Below, in pieces: positions 27,168-44,100 of a stretch of 64,000 bases of DNA. A model generated the notes under the pieces. The model did no database searches, had not been told where the DNA came from, and was given only the letters and a program-made list of their open reading frames with translations. This DNA is from Antennarius striatus. Its lineage: Eukaryota > Chordata > Actinopteri > Lophiiformes > Antennariidae. The position numbers were made by a program, and so were the translations under genes. The DNA lies in contig NC_090794.1 in the NCBI RefSeq assembly GCF_040054535.1, positions 5,447,001 through 5,511,000 on the forward strand, read 5' to 3'. Position 1 is the first letter of the stretch. Each line of letters opens with the position of its first letter.

Positions 27168-28132
27168 CAGGTAGTCCTTAACATATGAATATAACTGTCT
27201 TCAAGACATTTTCCTAGAATTGAATGTTAAAAAAACAAAATCCAGGTATATTTTGTTTTGAATTAAGTCCTTTTTGAGTAAACCTTGCTTTAAAAAAATA
27301 TATGGAAAAATAACATTTCACCCAACTTAACGTCTGTCCACCACAAATACTGTAGTCTAAAAATTACTAGAAACCCATTAAAAGCACATAATATGCTACT
27401 GTACAATCAATAAGGATAAAAACGTAATCATTTTAAATTACATTAGTATAGTTCCAGTATCCACTGTTAAATGTTCCTCGTGATATTTAACAGTAGATAC
27501 TGAGTAGCCAGGATTGCTTTGAATTAGTTCACAGTAAAATTTTGTTCCTTATAATTTAATCCTCGAGGATTAAATTATGACAATAAATCAATTGATTCAT
27601 TTGAGGATTAAATAAGCACTGAATCACACCAGTTGTCAGTTGTGCAGTGAAGTTGGGATGTGACTCACAGCAGGGCAAAATATCCAGAGTGCTTCTTTTT
27701 ACCACTCATATTTTTCTGAGATATAGATACATTGATCCCCACTGTTAACCTCTTTACATCCACTCTACAGTACTTTAGCATGTATCTTACCTTTAGGGTG
27801 AAGGAAGAGGAGGAGGGAGGAATTGTCAGTCAGAGGCAGAGTTGTCATCAGAGAGATGGCCACCACTGTTTTCAATAGCCTTTGCTTTGTCATCCATGAT
27901 AAACAGCAAAGTATCCAAGGTACAAGAGCCTGCGGATCTGAAATTCTCACAGAGACAACAAAAAACAAGAGGGGCAGATGAGTGTTGGAGCTGCATGAAC
28001 ACAGTGGTGCTGCCCCCGTGGAGATTGTTGTAGCAAGAGGAACTGCAGGACAATAGCAGGTTATGGGGGCACCCATTTGTTCGTATCTCCGAATATTTTT
28101 AGGCCGAATGTTCATATATTGAGGACTACCTG
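27168..28132 (-). mobile_element. pogo/Tigger-like non-autonomous DNA transposon, complete with both ends
   Basis: Terminal inverted repeats CAGGTAGTCC (left, 27168) and GGACTACCTG (right, ending 28132) are each flanked by TA (27166-27167 and 28133-28134), the Tc1/mariner target duplication. At 965 bp it has no transposase. The minus strand carries the block shared with the copies at 18.1 and 47.4 kb (ctccaacactcatct, taccttggatactt) and a short open stretch including MDDKAKAIENSGG, perhaps a remnant of the parental coding region. Two hairpins sit inside it (27459-27506, 27551-27578). Confidence 0.8.
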
Positions 28133-28235
28133 TAATTGAAAATTAGATTGAAATCATTATTACTTTAGAGAGAAATTAAAAGGCTATTTCTTTCATCAGT
28201 TCTCTGAAAACACTAACTTGGAATTTTGTTGTACC

Positions 28236-28290
28236 ATTTGTATGGTGACAAATAAACCTTCTTAATCTTAATCTTAATCTTAATCTTAAC
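28236..28290 (+). repeat. retroposon 3' end with (TTAATC)n tail
   Basis: A GTGACAAATAAACC-like 3' end is followed by five TTAATC/TTAATCT units, a form common at the ends of teleost non-LTR elements and their SINEs. Confidence 0.45.
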
Positions 28291-28674
28291 CCTGATTTTG
28301 ACCCTGGCAGGGTTAATCCTAAAATCTCAGGCTGGTTGACATTTTTTCCCCGTCCATATATTACAGAGACAATAACAATTATACAATCTTTTTTCACTTC
28401 CTGTTCTCAATGTGGTGCTCATTCAGCCTTCTTTTTTTTTTTTTAAATCACTACAAATTAAAAAACTAAAGCAAATCACTCAAATCACTCAATCACTAGG
28501 TGCATTAATCTAATAATAACTTGAACAAATGAGAAAATCAGCCAACAATCAGCACGAATATATCAGTTATTAGAGGATTTCTGGGCGTGAGTTAGAGAAT
28601 GGCATGCATTTATCACTGGTGTGGCTCTGGTGCTGTCTTTACAGCTGTCTAAGACTTTTACTCATCCTGTCAGT

Positions 28675-28709
28675 CATTTGGCATTTAAAGTGTCTTTAAA
28701 TGCCAAATG
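28675..28709. repeat. perfect 16-bp inverted repeat with 3-nt loop
   Basis: CATTTGGCATTTAAAG (28675-28690), loop TGT, CTTTAAATGCCAAATG (28694-28709). Every position pairs. Not within any recognised transposon. Confidence 0.85.
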
Positions 28710-29787
28710 TGTTTTTATAACACACTTAAGATTTGGTTAGTTGCCAAAAGATCTCTATAAACTTTCATTTTGAGACAAAACTTAACATGAATATGCAGGA
28801 TTCAGGTGTTTCAAGTAAACCTTCTCTATTCATTCACGTCTTTGCTGTGAATTTTACAATACCATTTCTAATGGTTTCATCTTCCATTTCTTGTTTTGTT
28901 CATTAAATATTCTCTAATGCTTTTGGGTGTGAGGAATTTGTATTCAGCTATTGTTCAAAGACTTAGTACGAATAAACCTGCCTCACACTTTGACAAACAT
29001 CAGTTTACCTTTGATCTACTTCCTTTAAAATAACATTAAGCAATTATAAATGGGCCATAATATAATATGCTGAAATTAAGATGGAATTCTTGAGCATTTC
29101 TCTGACGTTCTGTCCAATTGTGACAAGTTCCAAAGCTTGCAAGGATCTTTCTAAAATACACCCTTAAACAAAGTGAGAATATTTTTAATTTGACGACAAG
29201 GTGCCTCCACTTTTCATGACAAAGGTACATATGTCACACTCATTCTTTTAATGTATTGAACTCATTTATCAGCAGAAAAGGCAGCTAATGCATGAACCAC
29301 ATGTTGGATGCTGTGGACTTCAAGCACCCTTACACTGTATTTTTTCCACATCCTTCAGGAACAGTTGTAAAAATGCATGTGTACGTAAGAGCATACAATA
29401 CCAACACTAAATCTCGCTTTGGAGCTGTGTGTTAAATAGCTCATCCTTCAAACTTAAAGTGATGTGCAGTCAAGGGCGAGACACTGAAGGAATGCTTTAA
29501 TCAGAAGAAAAATGTTTCCATGTCTATGAAGAAAGAGTTGCAGAATTCACTGTGGTTAACTTTAATGACTCGCTCTGTGTCAATTCGGTGGGGCCTTCTG
29601 TCCAAAGACGTCATGTTTGAAAAGACAGCACCCTTAAGGAAATATATTTTTAAGGAAATATACATGAAGCTTTTCTTTTATACAGAATCTTTTTTTGAAC
29701 AAGCAGTATGCGATAATTCAGTCTTTCTGAAAATTAAACCTGAGGACACAAAGATGAATTGGAATGAATATATGTCATCTGTCAGCG

Positions 29788-29911
29788 GTGCACTGTTGTT
29801 GCGCCCGGAGTTTCCCCCGCCTCACGCTCTCAGTCAGCTGGGATGGGCTCCAGCTCCCCGCGACCTGCCACAGCGGATGAAGCTGTAGATGATAATGAAT
29901 GAATGAATATG
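29788..29911 (+). repeat. teleost retroposon 3' tail, sense copy
   Basis: Reads 'gtgcactgttgttgcgcccggag...cagtcagctgggatgggctccagc...gatgaagctgtagatgat' and ends in (AATG)n. The same sequence, reverse-complemented, forms 48202-48300 next to another tetranucleotide array. So it is one repeat family with microsatellite-like 3' tails. Confidence 0.7.
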
Positions 29912-30778
29912 TCATCTGTGATGATACTCAGATTCATGTGATTATTTAATAGCACATAGAAATCTGGTGCAAATACAGGAAACTGAAATGAATGAGTTCA
30001 CCACAAGACAAACTGACCAAATAATCAAAAACGACTTTTTATTTTAACAATAATAAAATGAATGTTTGATTGTGACATCATATTATCTCATTGCATTCTG
30101 GCATTGGAAGGACACTTCCTGCAGACACAGTACATCACCTTTGCATTGTCCAGAACTCTCCAGTGTGAGGTTTTTGATAGTTTTTAAAAAAAAATAGGTT
30201 TGGATTCAATCACATCCAGACCCACCTCAAAATGTAATTAACCTTTTTCTTGTAGTCATGACACAAAACTGAATCTGAGTGTATTGAAAACTTTTTGTAA
30301 AAAATAAAAATACAAATGGAACATTTTTTTTCCAAATGAAAGCATGGTTGGAAAATATTTTAGGGTAGAAAATATATTAATTATTACCTATGTCTAACTA
30401 TTTATTTTGAACAGACTATGTGCTTATTGTCAAGTTATTTATTTTTAGGCATTTTTCAGCGTGTTATAATTTATTTATGCAGAAGTACGTGATCTCTCAA
30501 TTAAATGTTGTTTGGTTGTCTGTGTCTGTTATCTTTTCCATCTCTGCTGGTGTGTATTATAAAAAGTTCTCCCATCCTGTATCCCTGTTGCGTCACCAGC
30601 AATCTCAGTATGACTGTGTAAAAATAATACGCAGTGTGCATATCGACTTTCTGTTTGAGCTTTAATTTAATAAGGACGGCCTTCTTGAATTTATGTAATG
30701 GAGTAACAAAGGAAGAAAACATACATTTGAATTTAGAATAGTTCGGGGGGTTTTTTCCACCTGATCCAAAAACAAAAA

Positions 30779-30792
30779 ATGATGATGATGAC

Positions 30793-30846
<54 letters not shown>
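30779..30846. repeat. (GAT)n microsatellite
   Basis: About 22 GAT/ATG units with one ACG change. Confidence 0.95.
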
Positions 30847-30849
<3 letters not shown>

Positions 30850-31320
30850 AGCCCCATAGCAGAGTGCAGCCATTTTTACTTTATGAAACAGAGAGGGTCA
30901 TCTCAATCGAAGTTTTATTGTGTGTCATTGATCGATCAGTGAACCTTGTGCACAACAGATCCCCGTCTCTCTATGTGCTGTAAATGTTGTGGTTTTATCA
31001 AATGACCTTCAAGTTTCTGGAACATAGAACAAAACTTGTACACTGAAACAATAAGACACTAAAGAAAGGACTATCTTGTGTAAAAGAAGTCTTTTCTCTG
31101 GAAATTGAGGCAAAATGATTTTCAAAGAATGGCATTTGAAATGACGTGTCTGTTAGAAGCATATTTGATGGATTTATATTCAGTGAAATTGTACATACAT
31201 TTATGTGATACTAAAAAATTGAGCTTTCGTCTATAGACTTTTTCAAACAGGATGGCCAAGGTAGAGCTATAGGTCAGGCTAAAGCAGGTGGAATCATACA
31301 TAATTCTATACAATACAATT

Positions 31321-31361
31321 TGAGGACATATTGCATGCAGAAAGCATGCAGTATGTCCTCA
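31321..31361. repeat. 18-bp inverted repeat (hairpin)
   Basis: TGAGGACATATTGCATGC (31321-31338), loop AGAAA, GCATGCAGTATGTCCTCA (31344-31361). The only non-Watson-Crick position would be a G-U pair in RNA. The stem does not extend further, so it is shorter than a usual pre-miRNA. Confidence 0.8.
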
Positions 31362-32295
31362 GAGACCAGATACATGTTCCCATTCTAGTCACATTTAGTC
31401 CTGCTTTACATTTTTTGTGTGTGACAGGGATGTAGTTTAAAGATAAAACGTTCTACTTTAGCATCTCAAATCAGTAGCCAAACATGAGTGGCATTTAGTT
31501 TGATGTTTTTCTTTGCAAATATTTGATAATAGTCATAGTCATCTTTTAAAAGGTATGATGACCGGTTAGTAGAAATTGCAATACATTCAAAGAGAAGGTG
31601 TTCCAGCATGTCAAGAATGTCAAATCAGATGGCTGCTCAACATAAGTTATATTTCAAATTTGGTTGTAAGGGAATACTGCATTATACTGTTCATCTCAAA
31701 ATTGTTCTGACAGAATATTCAAACAATTGACCCCTGATTGATTTCCAAATTCTATGTTCTCTCTGATATAAAGAAAATACAAATGTAGTGCCATTGGAAA
31801 CATCCGATATGTATCTGGATACATAATTTGAATAATGATCCACAAGTCTATGTATTTAGATGAGTGTGCCCATCTGTGATATTTTAATGGAATGCTGTAT
31901 TAGTTTTACACCTGATGTAATCGATACGCCTTCTAAAAAGTTCCCCTTTTGCTTCATTAGTCGACAAAATACTGAATTTCCCCCCCAAAATTTTGGGGTT
32001 CATCAAGACAAGGCAAATTAACATTTGTGTTGTTTTTTCACAGAGGTGGTTGAGTTTTTTAATTTATCGAAGGATGGATCATGAAACAACTCGTATATGA
32101 TAGGTTCTTGGCTGAATCATGCATTAAATCAGACCTTTGATGTAACTCTCAACAGATTAACTGGGTTATCCATTTATTTTCACATGTAGTAAGACACCTG
32201 CTTGTTAGTATTTAACAATTACTGACATTGTTAACTCAGGAGAAGTTGGATAAGTGAAGAATTTAAGATGCTGTTCCTCAAGATTGTGATCAATA

Positions 32296-32309
32296 GCACC
32301 CTCTGCTGG
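32296..32309 (-). promoter_or_regulatory. near-match to CTCF motif
   Basis: The complement CCAGCAGAGGGTGC differs from CCASYAGRKGGCRC at one position. It lies 1.2 kb before plg. Weak evidence alone. Confidence 0.25.
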
Positions 32310-32504
32310 TCTTTATTTGGACCATCAAAGTCATGTAAACCTACACAGAAGCTTTCTCGTTTTATTGTAATACTTCCTCCAAAGAGCCTGAACACTATTG
32401 TCTTTTCTTTTCATTTGTTTGTCAGCAGTATAATAAAAAGAAGACAAAGAAAATAAAATCCTAATGGAAGTCAACAAAAACCCTGTATTGTAGTCATGAG
32501 AGTG

Positions 32505-32605
32505 TCCCCGCTTCATGCCTGTAAGACTGCTGGGATATGCTCCAGCAACCCCCGTGACCTGGGTAAAGGGGACGAAGTGGTACAGCAATTGAATGGTTGA
32601 ATCAA
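32505..32605 (+). repeat. teleost retroposon 3' tail fragment
   Basis: Contains 'gctgggatatgctccagcaa' and 'ggggacgaagtggtac', diverged forms of the family seen at 29.8 and 48.2 kb. Confidence 0.55.
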
Positions 32606-33221
32606 AATACTCCTTTAAATGAACTTCCTCAATTCAAACTCTTAATTGAGTTATTACAGAATATACTTAAAATATCAAAAGTAGGATTTCTTTGGCGCCA
32701 AATTCATTAACCGTTCATAAGGATCTGAGCACATGAAGCTCTCTCATCCTTGACTGAGTCAAACTTTGATAGCAGACAGCTGAGAGGACAGTGAAACTAT
32801 TTTGTGCTTGATTATTCTGTCCTACTGCGTAAATGTTGAAAGTAGGTTCTTTGGAAATCACATATTTGTCATTGAGGACATTGGACCCTTAGAGCTAAAG
32901 ATTAACTATATATATCGATCCAATCGGATTTGAATCTCATCAGAATCAGCCATAGCATGTGAATCAAATCTGAATTACATTTAACAGACACGTGCCAATT
33001 TCTTTGGCTTTGAATGGAAACCTTGAACAATCACACACACATGGGCGTACCTTCTGTGTGAAGTGATGAAGAGACAGAATTGATCAGAAACATAAAAGCT
33101 GACATGATAAAAAAGGTCAAAGTTCATGATGGTGTGATGTAGCATAAATCTGAGGTAGCTGCAAAAATCCATCAGAATAGCCTACAAGAAGCCTGTGGTG
33201 CATCTCAACACAGACAGGAAG

Positions 33222-33234
33222 CCCCCCCCCCCCC
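33222..33234. repeat. poly-C run
   Basis: Thirteen consecutive C residues, 300 bp before the plg start. Confidence 0.9.
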
Positions 33235-33533
33235 AACTGCTGCCCTGCTTTGCAGTCAATGGTAAGCCTTAAACAACACATATTACATGCAAAAGTAATG
33301 TAATCATGCGAGGTGCAGCAGAACACAGAAGACTTTGTTATATAGCAATGAAACTTTTAGTGTTCCAAAATCTAAATAAACATGTTTTTTGACCTACAGC
33401 TCATATGGTGTCCTTGTCGGGCCAATGATTGACTATTTGTCTGTTTGTCTTCCTGAGAAGACAGAAACCCAATGATTCACTAAAAGATTCACAATGAGAG
33501 TCAGCTATGAACTGCTAGTATAAGGGCCTCACC

Positions 33534-39551
<6,018 letters not shown>

Positions 39552-39742
39552 AACTATCGACCTTTACCAAATATAGTAGCTTCACATGTCAGCAGTTACT
39601 GAACTTTTTGAAGATACCTAATGTCAACAAGTGTTTTGTTCCCTGTAGTTGAAGTCGTATAAGTAAATGATGTTTCTGCTCTTGAGATATGAAGGTATGT
39701 TTATTCTAAGCATATCAGTCCCACCCTCCACATCCACCTGCA

Positions 39743-39748
39743 AATAAA
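39743..39748 (+). terminator. plg: plg polyadenylation signal
   Basis: AATAAA 192 nt after the plg stop codon, followed by a T-rich stretch, just before transposon sequence begins. A fitting cleavage signal; not proven. Confidence 0.6.
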
Positions 39749-39767
39749 ACTTGCTTCAATTATATAC

Positions 39768-40071
39768 AGTAATCCCTCGTGCATTTGCGCATCAACGCGC
39801 ACAACTTCACCTCATTGCCGATTTTTAGTAGGTAGTCCCGTGATACCGTAAGAGCATTCTATTGGCTGATGGCATCCGGAAGAGTCCTATGTTCCGTGAG
39901 TCTCGGAATGCAGCACACTTCTGTGAGACAAAAAAAGTGCTTTAAACATTTGATAAGAGTGTGGGAGAAGGTAATACAGATAGAAGGGGGTTTAATATCG
40001 GTATGGGGAGGGTTCATAAACGTCGCTAAATAGTTTGTCGCTATATTGCGGAATTCGTTATGCGCGTGTGG
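39768..40071 (+). mobile_element. truncated TA-flanked DNA transposon
   Basis: The left end TACAGTAATCCCTCG is the widespread terminal sequence of teleost Tc1/mariner-superfamily elements ('cagtaatccctcg...gcgg'). Inside, 'catccggaagagtcctatgt' and 'cataaacgtcgctaaatagtttgtcgctat' are typical of the family. The matching right end (cgagggattactg) is missing: the sequence runs into LINE reverse transcriptase at about 40072. Confidence 0.6.
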
Positions 40072-40400
40072 TTCCTGGAATGCTGTTCTGCATAGGCCTG
40101 AACCCCCTCAGTCACATCATCACAAAGAGTGGTTACGGATACCGATTCCGAAGTGGGGGAACAATCAGCCAACTCCTCTACATGGAGGACATCAAGCTGT
40201 ATGCCAGGAATGAGCAAGAAATCGACTCACTGATCCACACCACCAGGATTTACAGCGACGACATTGGGATGTCATTCCGATTAGACAAATGTGGCCGGAT
40301 GGTATCAAGAAGAGGCAAGATGATCAGAACTGAAGGGGTTGACCTACCAGGGAGCAGGATAGCAGACATCCAGGACATCTATAAATACCTTGGAAATCTG
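40072..40400 (+). mobile_element. LINE reverse transcriptase fragment (R2/R4-type)
   Basis: A frame open from 40035 carries GLNPLSHIITKSGYGYRFRS, SQLLYMEDIKLYARNEQEID, SLIHTTRIYSDDIGMSFRLD, KCGRMVSRRGKMIRTEGVDL and YKYLG, the middle of a non-LTR reverse transcriptase of the kind annotated as R2-like in fish. The catalytic YMDD box reads YMED, so the first catalytic aspartate is lost. The 5' and 3' parts are absent. Dead fragment between plg and the first transporter gene. Confidence 0.75.
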
Positions 40401-40643
40401 CAGTCTATTTGTCTTTTTCATTTCAAGTGGGCCAAATCACTTATATTAAAAGTAAACAAATAAAAATTGCTGCTGTAATTCTGACTCTTTTAATAAGCCA
40501 TGTATCTTGCTATGATCCAGTTTTGAACAAGTGTGATACTTGTGTGTGGCCACAGCGTGCATCTGATGTTGCTCACAATGGTCCTCAGTGCGCTCAGGAA
40601 GTGTGTATGCCCAGACACATGAAAAATTAGAGGGGAACATTGA

Positions 40644-40700
40644 ACACACACACACACACACACACGCACGCACGCACACACACACACACACACACACACA
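40644..40700. repeat. (AC)n microsatellite
   Basis: AC units with GCAC interruptions in the middle. Confidence 0.95.
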
Positions 40701-40835
40701 AGGGGTATTAATAATTTAATCCATGTCATAACCATACAAAGCATTGTAGATAAAAGCTCAATGATAAAACCAGAAAGGTGCTTGGACAACAGAAGCACAC
40801 ACACATTCATTTAGCTTGAGGGCGGATTGGAAAAC

Positions 40836-40841
40836 TTTATT
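40836..40841 (-). terminator. candidate polyadenylation signal of OCT copy A
   Basis: AATAAA on the minus strand, about 270 nt past the stop codon at 41109-41111. Confidence 0.45.
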
Positions 40842-41108
40842 TAATGCATGTGACATAAAGAAAAACCTAATTTTAAATGTACATATACAGTATAGTAGCA
40901 GTGATAAGTGATACATATTGAGCCCTGACTCTCAGTAAATAGTTACTCCTACATTGGATCCCGTTTTTTTCTCTGTCCTTGGAACAATTTATTCTACCGG
41001 ATGAAACCATGGCCATCCCCAGGATTTATGATGAATATCAGTGAAGGGTTCAGAACTTCAATCTGTCAAGGCTGAACTTTTTATCCGATGATGCACAAAC
41101 AAAGACAG

Positions 41109-44100
41109 TCACTCAGTCGGCTCCTCATTGTTTATCTGGTATGATTGTGAAATTGTATTCAATTTTTGATTCTCTTCAATGTGCTCTTTTTTCCTGGGGG
41201 GTAAAATGTGCATATTGCATCAACAGTAAATACAGAACATTGCCTGCGTTCATTTCAAAAGAAGACATCATTAGATTTCATGTGGATTTAAAAAGAACTC
41301 ATCATCAATCAAGATTTTGTCATTATCAGATAATCATTCCTATACTTATCATTTTCATAATTTTGTTATATTTCCATAAGCTGAGTCCCAATTATCCACT
41401 TTTAATTATTAATTAGAATGTGCTATGGTTTTAATCAACTATTCCAGAGAGGAAGGGCATGTCTCACCTATTGGGAAACTCAACATCATCAATGGTGTCA
41501 GGGAGAGGAAGTCCTTTGGTTTCGGGCAACAACAACACCAAACCTCCAGCTATGAGCGCAAAAACTCCTGGAGGAAAAACAACACGGACATCGCGGGTTC
41601 AGCTTCAGATTAAAAGAGGACATTAAATTCAATTTAAATCCAATCTGATTTTGAAGGAAAAGCTCTGGATCCAACGGTTTGTGTTGGGGGGGCTGGACTC
41701 ACCCTGAGAGATCAGGTGGGTAACAAAAGCATCCTGAGGGGAATTGAAATAGAGACAATGTGGAGGTTTTCTAAGCATATCCATCTGTTTAAAGAAGCCT
41801 GAAGAGATTTCCAAAAAGGATGGATGCTGTATAATGTAGTTCGTAAATTTCTCAGTCGTTTCTACTTTTCAAACATAGCATTACCTTGATAATCTAATAA
41901 TTACAGGAATCATTGACAGCATGTTAGAAACCTACCAAAAATGATAAGTGGCAGCTCCAGCCAGATGACAGCCAGTCTGTAGAGCAGGAATGGTGCTACA
42001 ATTCCTCCAATGTCACACATAGTTGAACAAACAGACACTCCCAGGCTCCTGTATTGGCCGTGAAATATATGATTATCCTTTACATTGTTAGAAGCATGTG
42101 ATAAATGTGAAAGTCAATCTGATATTACCTGACAAATGTTGGGTAGAGTTCTGCGTTAACAAACATCACAATCAAAAAGGACATGGTGACTCCAAACCGA
42201 CCAGCGCAAGCTGTGACTGTCTTCAACCAGAATATTTCTAAGGTATAGAGACAAGTATTTTTTTTCCAAAAATCAATGAAAGATGAGGACGATGACTCCT
42301 GAATGATTGAATAATAAGATGTTCCACTCACTTTCAGGGATAAAAGCAGTGATCAAGCAACCAGTTCCAGTTAGGATGTTGGCAGAAGCAAAGGGAAGAC
42401 GTCGCCCAAAGCGTTCTATCGTGAAGAGGACTAGAACTGCAGCAGGGAGTTCCACAACGCCAGACATAAGGAAATCGATGTAAACATTCCCTCCCAGAAT
42501 GCCGATTCTCATGATCAAACCCTGGTAGACCACAGTAACGGCAAACCTACCAGGAATGAAAAAACAATCATCAATAATGCCAAGATTTCAGGGGCTGCTT
42601 TTTCCAGAGGTTTGACTTAAGCTGTCTCACCAGTTGAACATGAGAATGAAAGTGTGTTTCCTCATATTTGGAGTTCTAATTAAATCCAGCACGGAGACGG
42701 AGGAAGATTTATCCTCATCAGCAGTCAGTGTCTGAAACAAGGAATATTACATTTGTTGAAAAATAAACTTAAAAGTAATCATGTTACAGATGGATCGCAC
42801 TACAAGATTTACTTACCTGAATATTGGTAGAGAGTTTCCTGTCATTCTGCTTTGCCATGGCTTCAGTGATCTTCAAAGCTTTTGGATATTTTTTCTGAGA
42901 GATGAGCCACCTGGGAGACTCTGGAACAAACCTGTGACAGAAACAATTTTCCAGACATGAAACTATTACGTATCTGTTCATCAACTGGAATCTAGTCCAC
43001 TGACCAACCTGAGAAACAACAGTACTGCCCAGGGAAGGCACTCTCACATAACACACAAGGAAGCAGCATTGCTCAACTCATCTGTAAAGTGTCTTCAGAT
43101 CCACTTTTACTCCTTACATATGGTTCTTTACTTGAATGTGTGTATATTTTTGTGTACATTTAAGGCCATGTCTTGACATTACACATACACGGTATTTGTG
43201 TCCCCTTCTTTGCAAAGCACCTTCCTGGTAATATTTAATCAGAAAACAAGAAAATAAATTTTAATACCAATAGTAGGACAGGAAGAGCAGGTATGGTGCA
43301 GTAATGACAGCCTGCAGCCAGCGCCAGTCAATTATAAAGTAGGCAAGCAGTGGTAGGATCACAATACCAACACTGTAGACCGTCTGGAACAATATTCCCA
43401 CTGTGCGTCTGTGCTCCACCCCAACCATCTCTGTGACTAACAAAGAAGAAAAAATAGATAATATCTTACCATAATGCATAGCATCTAAATATGTATAAAC
43501 TCACAAATTGTATAAATTTATACAATTAAACATTTTGCTCAGTTATAGAATCTGTTAACTTAAAAGCATTTCAGCCTCATTAAATAAAACCAGTCGTCAT
43601 TACGCAGCACGTAGGCAGTCATCCATCCTCCATTGAGGCCAAAGCCAGAGATGAACCTGACCACCAGAATAGCAACGTAGTTTGGAGTTACCGCCAACGC
43701 CAACCCTGTGATCAGATTCAGTATGTTGGACATGAAGATACTGATCGTCCTGCCAAATCTGTGGTGAAAAAAGGACATTACTTCTTCCATTTGACTAAAA
43801 TGTATTTGATTATGTCTCCAATAAGACTTCAATATAAAAAAACAAAAACAAGTGGTTGTAAATACGTGATACACAGAAGTGCATGTATGGTAAAGGCCAT
43901 ATGATAGAATAAACGGAAACAAAAAATGATTTGGTGTCTCACCTGTCTGCAAAGTAACCAAAAGCAAAGCTGCCAGCAAGGTTGCCTGCATTGAGAATGG
44001 ACTGGTACATGTCCACTAACCAGGCATCTGAACACACCAGGTCAAACTGCAACCAGAAGAAAAGCATTATTTTGTCCACACAGGACTTACTTGAAAAAAA

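Larger units (their letters stand above)
28135..33533. other. intergenic DNA upstream of plg
   Basis: No coding exon found. It contains two copies of the same teleost retroposon tail (29788-29911, 32505-32605), a (GAT)n tract, a poly-C run, and two long hairpins (28675-28709, 31321-31361). The stretch 28440-29300 is of ordinary complexity without repeats and could hold conserved non-coding DNA. The last few hundred bases presumably contain the plg promoter, but no certain TATA box or factor site could be named. Confidence 0.5.

Noticed and set aside
31321-31361. microRNA precursor
   Set aside because: Stem is only 18 bp with no pairing in the flanks, below the usual length for Drosha/Dicer processing.
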